Positions 17,334 through 27,068 of a DNA stretch of 64,000 nt are shown piece after piece. How positions within the stretch are numbered: position 1 is the first letter of the stretch; each line of letters begins with the position of its first letter. The notes under the pieces were generated by a model, which worked only from the letters and a program-made list of their open reading frames with translations, had not been told where the DNA came from and did no database searches. The translations under genes were made by a program, and so were the position numbers. The DNA lies in assembly GCF_000745005.1 (NCBI RefSeq), contig NZ_JQNB01000001.1, positions 1,853,501 to 1,917,500 on the forward strand, read 5' to 3'. This DNA comes from Luteibacter sp. 9135 (GTDB taxonomy: Bacteria; Pseudomonadota; Gammaproteobacteria; Xanthomonadales; Rhodanobacteraceae).

Positions 17334-18740
17334 TTACTGCGGCAGTCCCAGATCGTCGATCATCGCCTTCAGGAACCGCGCGGCCTCGCCGCCGGTGGCG
17401 GCGCGGTGATCGAACGTCAGCGACAGCGGCATGCGGCGATGCACTTCGATGCCACCCATCACGGCGACCACGTCGTGGCTCAGCTTGCCCGCGCCGACGA
17501 TCGCGACCGTGGGCGGTACGACCACCGGGGTGGCGTAACGGCCGGCGAACATGCCGAAATTGGACAGGCTGATGGTGTAGCCGGAGAGTTCCGATGCCGG
17601 GATGCTGCGATCTTCAACCGACGAACGCAGGCGCTTGATCGCGGCGCGGACGCCGGCACCGTCGAGCACGTCGGCATTACGCAGGGCCGGCACGAACAGG
17701 CCGTCTTCCGTGTCCACCGCGATGCCGATGTCCACGTGGGGGTGTAGCGTGCGGGTCAGGTCCTTGCCGTTGAACCAGGCGTTGAGCGCCGGCACCGTCT
17801 TGCAGGCCGTCACGATGGCGCGGATCAGGCGGGCGGTGATGTCCTGCTTGCCGATCCAGGCGTGCAGGTCGGCATCGTCGACGATGGTGGTCGGGACGAC
17901 GTTGGCGTGTGCCTCGGCCATCACGCGCGCCATGTTGCGACGGACACCCTTCAGCTGTTCCGGCTGGCCCATGCTGTCTTTGCCCGGGGGCGCGGTGCGC
18001 ACGGCCTTGCCGGCCAGCGACACCGGCGTGCGGGTCGGGGCGGGGCCCGGCTCCGGTAGCGTGGGTGCCAGATGCTGGGCCGCCGCGGGACGCGCGGGCG
18101 CGGCAGACGCTGAACCGCCCGCGCCGAGCGTGGCAGTGCCGCTGGCCGCCGCGTTCTTCACGTCGGCCATGGTGATCACCTCGCCCGCGCCCGTGGGCTG
18201 CACGCGAGTGAGGTCGATCTTCATCTTCTTCGCCAGCGCGCGCACGGCCGGCACGGCCTTGACGCCACCGGCGCTGGAGACCTGCTCGGTGTGCACGGCA
18301 TTGCCGCTGACCATGGCGCCGACGACGGTGCCCTCGTCTTCGCGCTGTGCCGGGGCCTTGCCGTCGGATTCGATCTCGCCGCCGTCATCGGAGGCGACGA
18401 CCTTGGTCGCGTCGTCCGCGGCGGGGCTGCCGACGCTCTTCTTCGGGCCGTGGTGGTGACCCGTGGACTCGGCCTCGGCACGCTGGCGCGCGTTCGGGTC
18501 GATCTCGAAATCGGCCAGCGAGGCGCCGGTCTCGATGATGTCGCCCACGCCACCGTGCAGCTTCTTCACGGTGCCGGAGTACGGCGAGGGCACGTCGACG
18601 ACGGCCTTCGCGGTTTCCATCGACACCAGCGGGGCATCGAGCTTGATGGTGTCGCCTTCCTTGACGTGCCATTCCACGACGGTCGCGTCGGGCAGGCCTT
18701 CGCCGAGGTCCGGCAGGTAAAAGGTCTTGATGTCGGCCAT
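17334..18740 (-). CDS. Dihydrolipoamide acyltransferase (E2) of a 2-oxoacid dehydrogenase
   Basis: 468 residues, core of a pyruvate or branched-chain 2-oxoacid dehydrogenase complex. There is one lipoyl domain (residues 1-77; lipoyl Lys45 in METAKAVVD), a Pro/Ala linker, an E3-binding domain (about 155-195, VPAVRALAKKMKIDL) and the catalytic domain (about 235-468). The usual HxxxDG active-site motif reads HRAATGG, so the Asp is replaced by Thr; I recall the same variant in other xanthomonads. Last gene of the E1 alpha-E1 beta-E2 operon, 13 bp after E1 beta. No E3 gene is present here. Confidence 0.9.
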   Translation of the reverse strand: MADIKTFYLPDLGEGLPDATVVEWHVKEGDTIKLDAPLVSMETAKAVVDVPSPYSGTVKKLHGGVGDIIETGASLADFEIDPNARQRAEAESTGHHHGPKKSVGSPAADDATKVVASDDGGEIESDGKAPAQREDEGTVVGAMVSGNAVHTEQVSSAGGVKAVPAVRALAKKMKIDLTRVQPTGAGEVITMADVKNAAASGTATLGAGGSASAAPARPAAAQHLAPTLPEPGPAPTRTPVSLAGKAVRTAPPGKDSMGQPEQLKGVRRNMARVMAEAHANVVPTTIVDDADLHAWIGKQDITARLIRAIVTACKTVPALNAWFNGKDLTRTLHPHVDIGIAVDTEDGLFVPALRNADVLDGAGVRAAIKRLRSSVEDRSIPASELSGYTISLSNFGMFAGRYATPVVVPPTVAIVGAGKLSHDVVAVMGGIEVHRRMPLSLTFDHRAATGGEAARFLKAMIDDLGLPQ

Positions 18741-18753
18741 GTCTATCGGTTCC

Positions 18754-19734
18754 TCAGGAGGCGGCGAGCGTGCGCTGGGCGGCTTCGACGATGCGTTCGA
18801 CGCTGGGCAGGTACTTCATTTCCAGGCGGAACAGCGGAATGTGCGTATCGAAACCGGTCACGCGCTGCACCGGGGCGAGCAGGCTATAGAGGCATTCCTC
18901 GGCCAGCCGGGCGGCAATCTCGGCACCGAAGCCGGCGGTCTTGGGCGCTTCGTGCACGATGACGCAGCGGCCGGTCTTGGTCACCGACTCGGCGATGGTG
19001 TCGAAGTCGAGCGGGGTCAGCGTGGCCACGTCGATCACTTCCGCGCTGACGCCCTGCTGGGCCAGTTCGTCGGCGGCTTCCAGGCATTCCTTCACCTGCG
19101 CCCCCCAGGTCACCAGCGTGACGTCGGTGCCGTCGCGCAACACGAAGCAGACATCGAGCGGCAACGCTTCGCCGTCGTCGGGCACCTCTTCCTTGTACTG
19201 GCGGTAGATGCGCTTGGGCTCGAAGAAGATCACCGGGTCCGGATCGCGGATGGCGGCCAGCAGCAGGCCGTAGGCACGCGCCGGCGACGAGGGCATGACC
19301 ACGCGCAGGCCGGGGATGTTGGTGAACAGGTGCTCGTTCGCCTCGGAGTGATGCTCCGGCGCACGGATGCCGCCGCCCCAGGGGGCGCGCCACACGGCCG
19401 GCACGGTCATGCGACCGCGGGTACGGTTGCGCATGCGCGCGGCATGACAGGCGATGTGTTCCATCATCGGGTAGATGAAGCCTTCGAACTGGGCTTCGGC
19501 CACCGGCTTCATGCCCTGCACGGCCAGGCCGATGGTCAGGCCGGCGATGGTGCCTTCGTCCAGCGGCGTGTCGATGACGCGCATCTCGCCGAACTGCTCC
19601 TGCAGGCCCTGGGTGGCGCGGAACACGCCGCCGTTGACACCGACGTCCTCGCCGAGCACCACGACGCTTTCGTCGTTGCGCATTTCATAGGCGAGCGCCT
19701 GGGTCACCGCTTCGATAAGAGTGATTTGTGCCAT
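18754..19734 (-). CDS. 2-oxoacid dehydrogenase E1 component, beta subunit
   Basis: 326 residues, normal for E1 beta. Recognisable parts are ITLIEAVTQALAYEMRNDESVVVLGEDVGVNGGVFRATQGL at the N-terminus (split here only by its own strands), DTPLDEGTIAGLTIGLA, and the C-terminal transketolase domain with VIDVATLTPLDFDTI. With the alpha subunit it forms the TPP-dependent decarboxylase that loads acyl groups onto E2. It follows the alpha gene by 12 bp. Substrate choice (pyruvate or branched-chain acids) cannot be settled from sequence alone. Confidence 0.9.
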   Translation of the reverse strand: MAQITLIEAVTQALAYEMRNDESVVVLGEDVGVNGGVFRATQGLQEQFGEMRVIDTPLDEGTIAGLTIGLAVQGMKPVAEAQFEGFIYPMMEHIACHAARMRNRTRGRMTVPAVWRAPWGGGIRAPEHHSEANEHLFTNIPGLRVVMPSSPARAYGLLLAAIRDPDPVIFFEPKRIYRQYKEEVPDDGEALPLDVCFVLRDGTDVTLVTWGAQVKECLEAADELAQQGVSAEVIDVATLTPLDFDTIAESVTKTGRCVIVHEAPKTAGFGAEIAARLAEECLYSLLAPVQRVTGFDTHIPLFRLEMKYLPSVERIVEAAQRTLAAS

Positions 19735-19746
19735 GGGAAGGAGTCC

Positions 19747-20826
19747 TTACGACGTGCGATCGAGGGAAGCGACGTAGTCACGTTGCGCTTCGAGGTCGGC
19801 CGGGAGTTCGGCGTACAGGTAGTCGAACATGGCCGTTGCCGGCTGGTTCTTCGTTTCCAGATACGCGTTCACTTCGTTGTCCATCCAGTCGTCGCACTCG
19901 GTCTTCCAGGCCTCTTCCTTCGCGTCATCCCACTGGCCCTTGGCTTCGAGCCACTTGCGCAGGCGCGGTACGGGGTCGCGCTCCCAGGCGTCCTTCACTT
20001 CCTGCTCGCCACGGTAGCGGCGGGCATCGTCGGCGGTGGTGTGGTCGCCGAGGCGGTAGGTCACTGCTTCGATCACGCTGGCGCCTTCGCCGTTGCGGGC
20101 GCGATCCAGGGCGATCTCCATGGCGGCGCGCACGGCGATGATGTCGTTGCCGTCCACCTGGATGCAGGGCAGGCCAGCGGCGATGCCCTTCTGGGCCAGC
20201 GTGCCGGAACCGCTCTGGATGCGGCGGGGCACCGAGATGGCCCACTGGTTGTTGACGATCACCGCAACCATCGGCAGCTTCTGGGCGCCGGCGACGTTGA
20301 TGGCACCGTAGAAGTCGCCCTTGGACGAGCCGCCGTCACCGATGGTGCACACGGCCACGCGGGGTTCCTTGCGGATCTTGAAGGCCAGCGCGGAGCCGGC
20401 GGCGTGCAGGCACTGGGTACCGATGGGCACGCACCAGGCGAAGTCGTGCGCCGGGGCATCCTGGAAATCGTTGCCGCGCTCGTCGCCACCCCAGTAGGTG
20501 TAGACCTCGCGGGGCTTCACGCCGCGATACAGTTGCGCGCCGTATTCGCGGTAGGACACGGCCAGGGAGTCTTCCCGGCGCATGGCGCTGCCGATGCCGA
20601 CGTGCGCGGCCTCGTGGCCCAGGCACGAGGCGTAGGTGCCCAGCTTGCCGGTGCGTTGCAGCGCGATCGACTTGGCGTCGAACACGCGGGTGGACACCAT
20701 CAGCTTGTAGAGCTCGACCATATGGTCGAGGTCCTTGGCGAAGGCGGGGAGCTCCTTGCCGGTTTCCTTACCATCCTGGTCAAGGTACTGCAGGTATTCG
20801 ATTTCGAACTTGGCGGCGATGGACAC
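19747..20826 (-). CDS. 2-oxoacid dehydrogenase E1 component, alpha subunit
   Basis: 359 residues. The TPP-binding motif runs from GDGGSSKGDF to VNNQWAIS, and SYREYGAQLYRG and YRLGDHTTADDA (phosphorylation-loop region) are standard for E1 alpha. First gene of the operon, divergent from kynA with 229 bp between starts, which must hold both promoters. Related operons in xanthomonads are annotated as pyruvate dehydrogenase (pdhAB-type); a branched-chain role would fit the neighbouring amino-acid catabolic genes. I leave the symbol open. Confidence 0.9.
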   Translation of the reverse strand: MSIAAKFEIEYLQYLDQDGKETGKELPAFAKDLDHMVELYKLMVSTRVFDAKSIALQRTGKLGTYASCLGHEAAHVGIGSAMRREDSLAVSYREYGAQLYRGVKPREVYTYWGGDERGNDFQDAPAHDFAWCVPIGTQCLHAAGSALAFKIRKEPRVAVCTIGDGGSSKGDFYGAINVAGAQKLPMVAVIVNNQWAISVPRRIQSGSGTLAQKGIAAGLPCIQVDGNDIIAVRAAMEIALDRARNGEGASVIEAVTYRLGDHTTADDARRYRGEQEVKDAWERDPVPRLRKWLEAKGQWDDAKEEAWKTECDDWMDNEVNAYLETKNQPATAMFDYLYAELPADLEAQRDYVASLDRTS

Positions 20827-21055
20827 GACTCGCTCCCAGGGGAAGGGTTAGAAACGACACGCACGAGTGGGGAAGCGGACGGCCCATCCAGCGGGGCACG
20901 AGCGGCTTTTCGATCATTGCGAGCCGGACTAGATATCAGGGGTATTATCACCCGGCAAGGCACGGCGCAGCATGGAACCGGCCGTGGCTGCCCCGGAACG
21001 GCGCTGTGGCGCGGGTTGCGGGGTCCTGGCACCCCTCATGTGGAAAGAACTTTCG

Positions 21056-21904
21056 ATGACCCCTCCCCAGCGCGAGATCGAACCGGGTATCCGTACCGAC
21101 CTCGACGGCCGCCTCACCTACGGCGACTACCTGAAGCTCGACCAGGTGCTTTCCGCCCAGCAGCCGCGCAGCCAGCCGGCCCACCACGACGAGATGCTGT
21201 TCATCGTCCAGCACCAGACCTCGGAGCTGTGGCTGAAGCTGATGATCCACGAGCTGGACGCGGCGCTGGCGCGGCTGCGCGCCGACGACGTGGACGGCAC
21301 GCTCAAGGTGCTGGCCCGGGTCAAGCAGATCCAGCGCCAGCTTTACGAGCAGTGGGCGGTGCTGGAAACCCTCACGCCTGCCGAATACCTGCAGTTCCGC
21401 GACGTGCTGGGCCCGTCGTCGGGGTTCCAGTCGCTGCAATACCGCATCGTGGAGTTCCTGCTGGGCAACAAGCACGCGGACATGCTGCGCGTGTTCGAGC
21501 ACGATCCGGTGGCCCACGCGCGGCTGGGCAAGGTATTCGAGGCCCCGGGCCTGTACGACGAGTTCCTGCGCTACCTGGCACGCCGCGGCCATGCGGTGCC
21601 CGCGGACATCCTGCAGCGCGACCTCACCCAGCCCTGGCGCAGCCAGCCGTCCCTGCTGCCGGTGTTCAAGCGAATCTACGAGGACACGGCGCACCACTGG
21701 CCCGAATACCACCTCAGCGAGCAGCTGGTGGACGTGGAGGAAGCCTTCCAGCTCTGGCGCTTCCGCCACATGAAGACGGTGGAGCGCATCATCGGCTTCC
21801 GCACCGGCACCGGCGGCTCGTCGGGCGTGGCGTTCCTGCGCAAGGCGCTCGAGCAAAGCTTCTTCCCCGAACTGATCGAAGTCCGCACCATCCTCGGTAC
21901 CTAG
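21056..21904 (+). CDS. kynA: Tryptophan 2,3-dioxygenase
   Basis: 282 residues, haem enzyme that opens the indole ring of L-tryptophan to N-formylkynurenine, the first step of the kynurenine pathway. Signatures are [13 protein letters not shown], the substrate-side [30 protein letters not shown], and the haem-ligand region [23 protein letters not shown]. The ATG at 21056 gives the usual start; the ATG at 21038 is possible. The remaining kynurenine genes are not in the window. Followed directly by a REP pair. Confidence 0.93.
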   Translation: MTPPQREIEPGIRTDLDGRLTYGDYLKLDQVLSAQQPRSQPAHHDEMLFIVQHQTSELWLKLMIHELDAALARLRADDVDGTLKVLARVKQIQRQLYEQWAVLETLTPAEYLQFRDVLGPSSGFQSLQYRIVEFLLGNKHADMLRVFEHDPVAHARLGKVFEAPGLYDEFLRYLARRGHAVPADILQRDLTQPWRSQPSLLPVFKRIYEDTAHHWPEYHLSEQLVDVEEAFQLWRFRHMKTVERIIGFRTGTGGSSGVAFLRKALEQSFFPELIEVRTILGT

Positions 21905-21910
21905 CATTCG

Positions 21911-21980
21911 TGTAGGAGCCCACGATGTGGGCGATGGAGCCGCCGTGAACATCCTATCGCCCACATCGTGGGCTCCTACA
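21911..21980. repeat. REP pair (inverted), copy B
   Basis: Perfect 25-bp inverted arms (21911-21935 and 21956-21980) with a 20-bp spacer. The core is a variant (TAGGAGCCCACGATGTGGGC) in which both arms carry matching changes, so pairing is preserved. Lies just after the kynA stop. Confidence 0.9.
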
Positions 21981-22075
21981 TCGGTAGGTCCCGGTAGGTG
22001 AATCATGGACGGGGATTTGACGGGGAGGCCCCCCTCCCGCTAAACACGCTGCTTGCACCGTTCACAAGGGAAGCC

Positions 22076-23584
22076 ATGACTCCGACAGCCCCCGGCCAGG
22101 TACGCGACGTGCCCGACTATCCGCAGACCATGGGTCATCCGCGCCCGCTGTGGATGCTGTTCATGACCGAATTCTGGGAGCGCTTCGCGTTCTACGGTAT
22201 GCGCTGGGCGCTCACGCTGTACATCGTGGCGGAGTTCTTCAAGGGCGACCAGGCGGGGCAGGGCTACGCCAGTCGCACCTATGGCGCTTACCTGGCGCTG
22301 GTCTACGCCTCCGCCCTGTTCGGCGGCTGGGTTGCGGACCGCATCCTGGGTTACCAGCGATCCATCCTGGTCGGCGCGGTGGTGATGGGCGCCGGCCTGT
22401 TCATGGTGATGGTGCCCAACCAGCAGGTGTTCCTGGCGGGGTTGGCCACGGTGATCGTCGGCAACGGCCTGTTCAAGCCGAACATCTCCTCGCTGGTCGG
22501 CCAGATCTACCGCCAGGGCGACGACCGTCGCGACCGTGGCTTCACCATTTTCTACATGGGCATCAACATGGGTGGTTTCCTCGCCCCGCTGGTGACCGGC
22601 TGGATCGCCTCGGTGGCGACGGATACGCCCCTGCAGGATAACTACCGCGCCGTGTTCGCCTCTACCGGCGTCGGCATGGTCATCTGCTTCATCTGGTTCC
22701 TGATCGGCAAGAAACAGCTCAAGGGCGTGGGCGTGCCGCCGCCGGAGCGCCATGCCGGAAAGAACCTGGGCGCGGTGCTGGTAGGTATCCTTGTCGCCAT
22801 CCCGCTGGTCTATCTGCTCATGGCTTACGCCGGGGCGGTGCTGATCGCCTGGCTGCTCGGCGTGCTGTTCATCGGTGTGGCGATCATGCTGGTGCTTGAG
22901 GCGGTGCGCCACGACCGTATCCAGATCCACCGTGTCATCGCCATGCTGCTGTTGTTCGCGTTCAACGTGCTGTTCTGGATGTTCTTCGAGCAGGCTGGCA
23001 GCTCGCTGAATTTCCTGGCCCAGAACATCGTCGACCGGCGCATGTTTGGCGGCTGGGAATTCCCCACCGGCTGGTTCCAGTCACTCAACTCCGCGGCCAT
23101 CCTCGTCTTCGCCCCCGTCGTCGCCGTGAGCTGGGGCTTGCTGGCGAAGCGCCGCAAGGAACCCTCCATCCCGCGCAAGTTCGGCCTGGGCCTGATGTTC
23201 AACGCGCTGGGCTTCCTGGTGCTGATGTATGCGCTGACCCGCCTCGTGGGCGCGGACAATCTCATTCCCTTCTGGCCGCTGGCCGTGTGCTACGTCATGC
23301 AGACCATCGGCGAGTTGTGCCTCTCGCCGATCGGCCTGTCGATGGTTACCAAGCTGGCTCCGCTACGTGTGGTGGGCCTGGCAATGGGAGGCTGGTTCCT
23401 GTCCACCGCCATCGGCAACAACCTGTCCGGCCTGCTGGCCGGCCACATCAGCGGCGAGACCGGCATCACCATCGGCTCCGCGCTGTCCGGCTTCACCTTC
23501 AGTTTCGAACTGCTGATCGGCTCGGGCATCCTGCTGTTCCTCATCGCCCCGCTGATCAACCGCTTGATGCACGGGGTGAAATAA
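22076..23584 (+). CDS. Proton-dependent oligopeptide transporter (POT/PTR2 family)
   Basis: 502 residues with about 14 membrane helices, as in bacterial POT transporters. The first helix has EFWERFAFYGMRWAL, the E-x-x-E-R-F motif for proton coupling, and a later segment reads FYMGINMGGFLAP, matching the second PTR signature. It should import di- and tripeptides. The ATG at 22076 follows an AAGGGA site. It sits between kynA and the tyrosine genes, so peptide uptake would feed adjacent amino-acid catabolism. Confidence 0.92.
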   Translation: MTPTAPGQVRDVPDYPQTMGHPRPLWMLFMTEFWERFAFYGMRWALTLYIVAEFFKGDQAGQGYASRTYGAYLALVYASALFGGWVADRILGYQRSILVGAVVMGAGLFMVMVPNQQVFLAGLATVIVGNGLFKPNISSLVGQIYRQGDDRRDRGFTIFYMGINMGGFLAPLVTGWIASVATDTPLQDNYRAVFASTGVGMVICFIWFLIGKKQLKGVGVPPPERHAGKNLGAVLVGILVAIPLVYLLMAYAGAVLIAWLLGVLFIGVAIMLVLEAVRHDRIQIHRVIAMLLLFAFNVLFWMFFEQAGSSLNFLAQNIVDRRMFGGWEFPTGWFQSLNSAAILVFAPVVAVSWGLLAKRRKEPSIPRKFGLGLMFNALGFLVLMYALTRLVGADNLIPFWPLAVCYVMQTIGELCLSPIGLSMVTKLAPLRVVGLAMGGWFLSTAIGNNLSGLLAGHISGETGITIGSALSGFTFSFELLIGSGILLFLIAPLINRLMHGVK

Positions 23585-23650
23585 CACCCCGATGACGCCA
23601 GGCCTGGGCGCGCGCCCAGGTACCGGCGTCCTTGCAAGGTGCCTGGGGTA

Positions 23651-23844
23651 TGTAGGAGCGCACGCACGTGCGCGAACCCTCGCCCTTGCACCGCGCGACA
23701 GATGCTGGCCGCCCGCACGAGCGAGCGCTTCCATGCATCCGGTATTCGCTCGTTCGACGCCTGGAACCGCCTGGCCCGATGTGAAGCGCGGCCGCCGTCG
23801 CCATCGCAACGGTGAGGGTTCGCGCACGTGCGTGCGCTCCTACC
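23651..23844. repeat. REP pair (inverted), copy C, wide spacing
   Basis: Perfect 29-bp inverted arms (23653-23681 and 23814-23842) around 132 bp. The core here is TAGGAGCGCACGCACGTGCG. The right arm extends to the last bases of the MarR coding region, whose stop is at 23840. Lies between the convergent transporter and MarR genes. Confidence 0.85.
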
Positions 23845-24331
23845 CCTCGGTCGACGTCGAGCCTGCGGCCGCCGCCGACCCCGCCGGGTGGAGGAGTTTG
23901 TCGAGGATGGTGTCGAGCTGCGCGCGCTCGGCCTCGTCCAGTCGGGCCAGCAGCTCGCGTTCGTGGGCGCGGGCCATGGGCGCCACCTCGTCGTGGATCG
24001 CCCAGCCTGCCTCGGACAGCTTCAGCACGGAGCGGCGCTTGTCGTCGTCGTGCGTGCCGCGGTCCACGCGGCCTTTCTCGACCAGGCGGGCTACGGCGCG
24101 GCTGACGGCCACCTTGTCCATGGCCGTGCGCTCGACCACTTCCCGCGCGGAAATCTCCGGGAAACGGGCCAGGATCGTCATCACGCGCCACTCGGTCATG
24201 CTGAGCTGGAAGCGCCCCTCGTACTCGGCCGCGATCGACTGGCTGACCGTGTTGGACAGGATCGACAGGCGGTAGGGCAGGAAGTGTTCCAGCTCCAGGG
24301 GCGCATGGGCCGGGACGGGTTCGAAAGTCAT
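23840..24331 (-). CDS. MarR-family transcriptional regulator
   Basis: 163 residues with a winged helix-turn-helix: SMTEWRVMTILARFPEISAREVVERTAMDKVAVSRAVARLVEKG then the wing RGTHDDDKRRSVLKLSEAG. Helices at both ends provide the dimer interface. It is divergent from hppD with 88 bp between starts and is the likely local repressor of the hppD-hmgA-fahA genes and of itself. The C-terminal tail (AAAAGSTSTEG) overlaps the right arm of a REP element. Confidence 0.92.
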   Translation of the reverse strand: MTFEPVPAHAPLELEHFLPYRLSILSNTVSQSIAAEYEGRFQLSMTEWRVMTILARFPEISAREVVERTAMDKVAVSRAVARLVEKGRVDRGTHDDDKRRSVLKLSEAGWAIHDEVAPMARAHERELLARLDEAERAQLDTILDKLLHPAGSAAAAGSTSTEG

Positions 24332-24344
24332 TAGTGCGCTGATC

Positions 24345-24374
24345 CTTGCAAATGGTTACAAGTGAAACTATAAG
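24345..24374 (+). promoter_or_regulatory. Possible hppD promoter and MarR operator
   Basis: An imperfect inverted repeat, CTTGCAAATGGTTACAAG (24345-24362), matches the TTG...CAA layout of MarR operators. It overlaps a candidate -35 TTGCAA (24347-24352) with TATAAG 16 bp downstream (24369-24374), and GGGAGGG follows. If right, the regulator blocks polymerase directly. Confidence 0.4.
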
Positions 24375-24419
24375 GGAGGGCAGACGGCCCGAGCCGTGCC
24401 CACGCCAGGAGTATCGCCC

Positions 24420-25508
24420 ATGAGCGCCCAGCCCAATATCGGTATGGAAGTCACCACCTTCGAGAACCCGCAGGGTGTCGACGGCTTCGAGTTCGTCGAG
24501 TTTGCCGCGCCGGATGCCGCGCTGCTGCATACGCTGTTCCCGAGGCTGGGCTTCACGGCCGTGGCGAAGCACCGCACCAAGGCCATTACCCTGTATCGCC
24601 AGGGCGAGTGCAACTTCCTCGTCAATGAGGAACCCAACTCGTTCGCGTCGGATTTTGCCGCCGAGCACGGCCCCAGCGCCTGTGGTTTCGCGATCCGTTT
24701 CAATCGCCCCGCCACCGATGTGCAGGCCACCGCCCTTTCCAATGGCGCCGAGAAGATCCTGCTCAAGGCCGACACACTGGCGTTGGACGTCCCGACGATC
24801 CAGGGCATCGGCGGCTGTGCGCTTTATCTCATCGATACCTACGGCGCCAAGGGCGACGTGTTTGACGGTGAATTCGAGTGGCTGCCGGGCGTCGATCGCC
24901 ACCCGAAGGGCTTCGGTCTGACCTTCATCGATCACCTGACCCACAACCTGCACTTCGGCAACATGCAGAAGTGGTCCGACTACTACGAGCGGCTGTTCAA
25001 CTTCCGCGAGATCCGCTACTTCGACATCAAGGGCGCCAAGACGGGCCTGGTGTCCAAGGCGATGACGGCACCGGACGGCATGGTCCGCATCCCGCTCAAC
25101 GAGTCGTCGGACGAGAAGTCGCAGATCAACGAGTACATCCGTGAGTACAACGGCGAGGGCATCCAGCACATCGCCCTGTTCACCGACGACATCTACGCCT
25201 CGGTGGAAGCCATGCGCGCGCAGGACGTGGCGTTCCTCGAGACGCCGGACACCTATTACGAAGTAATCGACGTGCGCGTGCCGGACCACGGCGAAGACAT
25301 TGCGCGCCTGCAGAAGAACAAACTGCTTATCGACGCCGACGACGAGACCAAGAAGAAGCTGCTGCTGCAGATCTTCACGCAGAACAACATCGGGCCGATC
25401 TTCTTCGAGATCATCCAGCGCAAGGGTAACGAAGGCTTCGGCAACGGTAACTTCAAGGCGCTGTTCGAGTCCATCGAACGCGACCAGATGCGCCGCGGCG
25501 TGCTCTAA
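24420..25508 (+). CDS. hppD: 4-Hydroxyphenylpyruvate dioxygenase
   Basis: 362 residues, Fe(II) enzyme converting 4-hydroxyphenylpyruvate to homogentisate. The 2-His-1-Glu ligands are His172 ([11 protein letters not shown]), His250 ([11 protein letters not shown]) and Glu330 ([10 protein letters not shown]), and the family tail [22 protein letters not shown] is present. The ATG at 24420 places [16 protein letters not shown] at the expected position. First catabolic gene behind the MarR operator; a REP pair separates it from hmgA. Confidence 0.96.
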   Translation: MSAQPNIGMEVTTFENPQGVDGFEFVEFAAPDAALLHTLFPRLGFTAVAKHRTKAITLYRQGECNFLVNEEPNSFASDFAAEHGPSACGFAIRFNRPATDVQATALSNGAEKILLKADTLALDVPTIQGIGGCALYLIDTYGAKGDVFDGEFEWLPGVDRHPKGFGLTFIDHLTHNLHFGNMQKWSDYYERLFNFREIRYFDIKGAKTGLVSKAMTAPDGMVRIPLNESSDEKSQINEYIREYNGEGIQHIALFTDDIYASVEAMRAQDVAFLETPDTYYEVIDVRVPDHGEDIARLQKNKLLIDADDETKKKLLLQIFTQNNIGPIFFEIIQRKGNEGFGNGNFKALFESIERDQMRRGVL

Positions 25509-25533
25509 AAAGCCCGGGTGCGAAAAAACGCAC

Positions 25534-25639
25534 GTAGGAGCGCACGATGTGCGCGATGTATCTTCGCGTAACCCTCCAAGCTGCCGCGCCAGCTCCAGGG
25601 CACGGCGTAGAGATTTTCGCGCACATCGTGCGCTCCTAC
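25534..25639. repeat. REP pair (inverted), copy D
   Basis: Perfect 23-bp arms (25534-25556 and 25617-25639), core TAGGAGCGCACGATGTGC, with a 60-bp spacer. It sits between hppD and hmgA, which are otherwise collinear, so it could affect transcript end or stability between the two. Confidence 0.9.
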
Positions 25640-25740
25640 ATGGGGTTTCGTTCTCCCGACCCCGCGGTTTGCCCATGCAGGTCGTGTCTCGGCCATGCAG
25701 GTTCCACCCAAGCAGGTTGTCATCGACACAGGACACCACG

Positions 25741-27051
25741 ATGAGCCATACCGACGATACCCACGGTTACCAGACCGGTTTCGGCAACGAGTTCGCCACG
25801 GAAGCCGTCGCCGGCGTGCTGCCGGTCGGCCAGAACTCGCCCCAGAGGGTGGCGCATGGGCTGTATGCCGAGCAGCTTTCGGGCAGCGCGTTCACCGCGC
25901 CGCGCCATAGCAACCGGCGCAGCTGGCTCTATCGCATTCGCCCGGCGGCCCAGCATTCGCCGTTCGCCGAACTCGGGCATCCGACGTTCCACAACCGCTT
26001 CCAGGAAGCTCCCGCTACGCCGAACCAGATGCGCTGGAATCCGCTGCCGATGCCTTCCGCACCGACGGATTTCCTCGACGGCCTGGTCACCATGGGCGGT
26101 AACGGCGGCGCGGAAGAGCAGGCGGGCATCGGTATCCACCTGTACTGTGCCAATCGCTCGATGCAGGGGCGTTATTTCTACGACGCCGACGGCGAGCTGC
26201 TGATCGTCCCGCAGCAGGGTCGCCTGCGCATCCGCACCGAGTTGGGCGTAATCGATGTCCAGCCACTGGAGATCGCGGTCGTGCCGCGCGGCGTGCGCTT
26301 CCTGGTCGAGTTGCCGGATGGCGAGGCACGCGGTTACGTCGCGGAGAACTTCGGTGCAGCGCTGCACCTGCCCGACCTCGGCCCCATCGGTGCCAATGGC
26401 CTGGCCCATCCGCGCGATTTCCTCACTCCGGTCGCCGCATACGAGGACCTGGACGGGGATTTTGCGCTGGTGGCCAAGTTCCAGGGTGCCTTATGGTCGG
26501 CCACCATCGATCACTCGCCGCTGGACGTGGTGGCCTGGCATGGCAACTACGCGCCCTACAAGTACGACCTGCGCCGCTTCAATACCATCGGCTCCATCGC
26601 CGTGGATCACCCGGACCCGTCGATCTTCACCGTGCTCACCTCGGCCAGCGACACGCCCGGCACGGCCAACATGGACTTCGTGATCTTCCCGCCGCGTTGG
26701 CTGGTGGCGGAGCATACGTTCCGCCCGCCGTATTTCCATCGCAACGTGGCCAGCGAGTTCATGGGCCTGATCGATGGTGCCTACGACGCGAAAGCCGGCG
26801 GATTCGTGCCCGGCGGTTCCAGCCTGCACAACTGCATGAGCGGCCATGGCCCCGATGCGGCCAGCTTCGAGAAGGCCTCCGCGGCGGACGTATCGCACCC
26901 GGACCACATCACGGGCACCATGGCCTTCATGTTCGAAACGCGCAAGGTCATCCGGCCGACGCGACAGGCGCTGGCGTCCGGCGCGCTGCAAGGCGACTAT
27001 TACGCCTGCTGGCGCGACCTGAAGAAGCACTTCACGCCGCCCACGGTCTGA
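25741..27051 (+). CDS. hmgA: Homogentisate 1,2-dioxygenase
   Basis: 436 residues. Opens homogentisate to maleylacetoacetate. Iron ligands fit the known pattern: His333 and Glu339 in [10 protein letters not shown] and His369 in [12 protein letters not shown]. The N-terminus [13 protein letters not shown] and the central [12 protein letters not shown] are family signatures. The ATG at 25741 gives a normal-length protein. It is followed after 17 bp by fahA. Confidence 0.96.
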   Translation: MSHTDDTHGYQTGFGNEFATEAVAGVLPVGQNSPQRVAHGLYAEQLSGSAFTAPRHSNRRSWLYRIRPAAQHSPFAELGHPTFHNRFQEAPATPNQMRWNPLPMPSAPTDFLDGLVTMGGNGGAEEQAGIGIHLYCANRSMQGRYFYDADGELLIVPQQGRLRIRTELGVIDVQPLEIAVVPRGVRFLVELPDGEARGYVAENFGAALHLPDLGPIGANGLAHPRDFLTPVAAYEDLDGDFALVAKFQGALWSATIDHSPLDVVAWHGNYAPYKYDLRRFNTIGSIAVDHPDPSIFTVLTSASDTPGTANMDFVIFPPRWLVAEHTFRPPYFHRNVASEFMGLIDGAYDAKAGGFVPGGSSLHNCMSGHGPDAASFEKASAADVSHPDHITGTMAFMFETRKVIRPTRQALASGALQGDYYACWRDLKKHFTPPTV

Positions 27052-27068
27052 TCGTTTAAAGGAAACGC

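Noticed and set aside
18727..21915. A 1062-codon open frame on the plus strand
   Set aside because: It is antisense to the E2, E1 beta and E1 alpha genes and then enters kynA out of frame; length reflects GC-rich DNA, and the translation has no recognisable domain.
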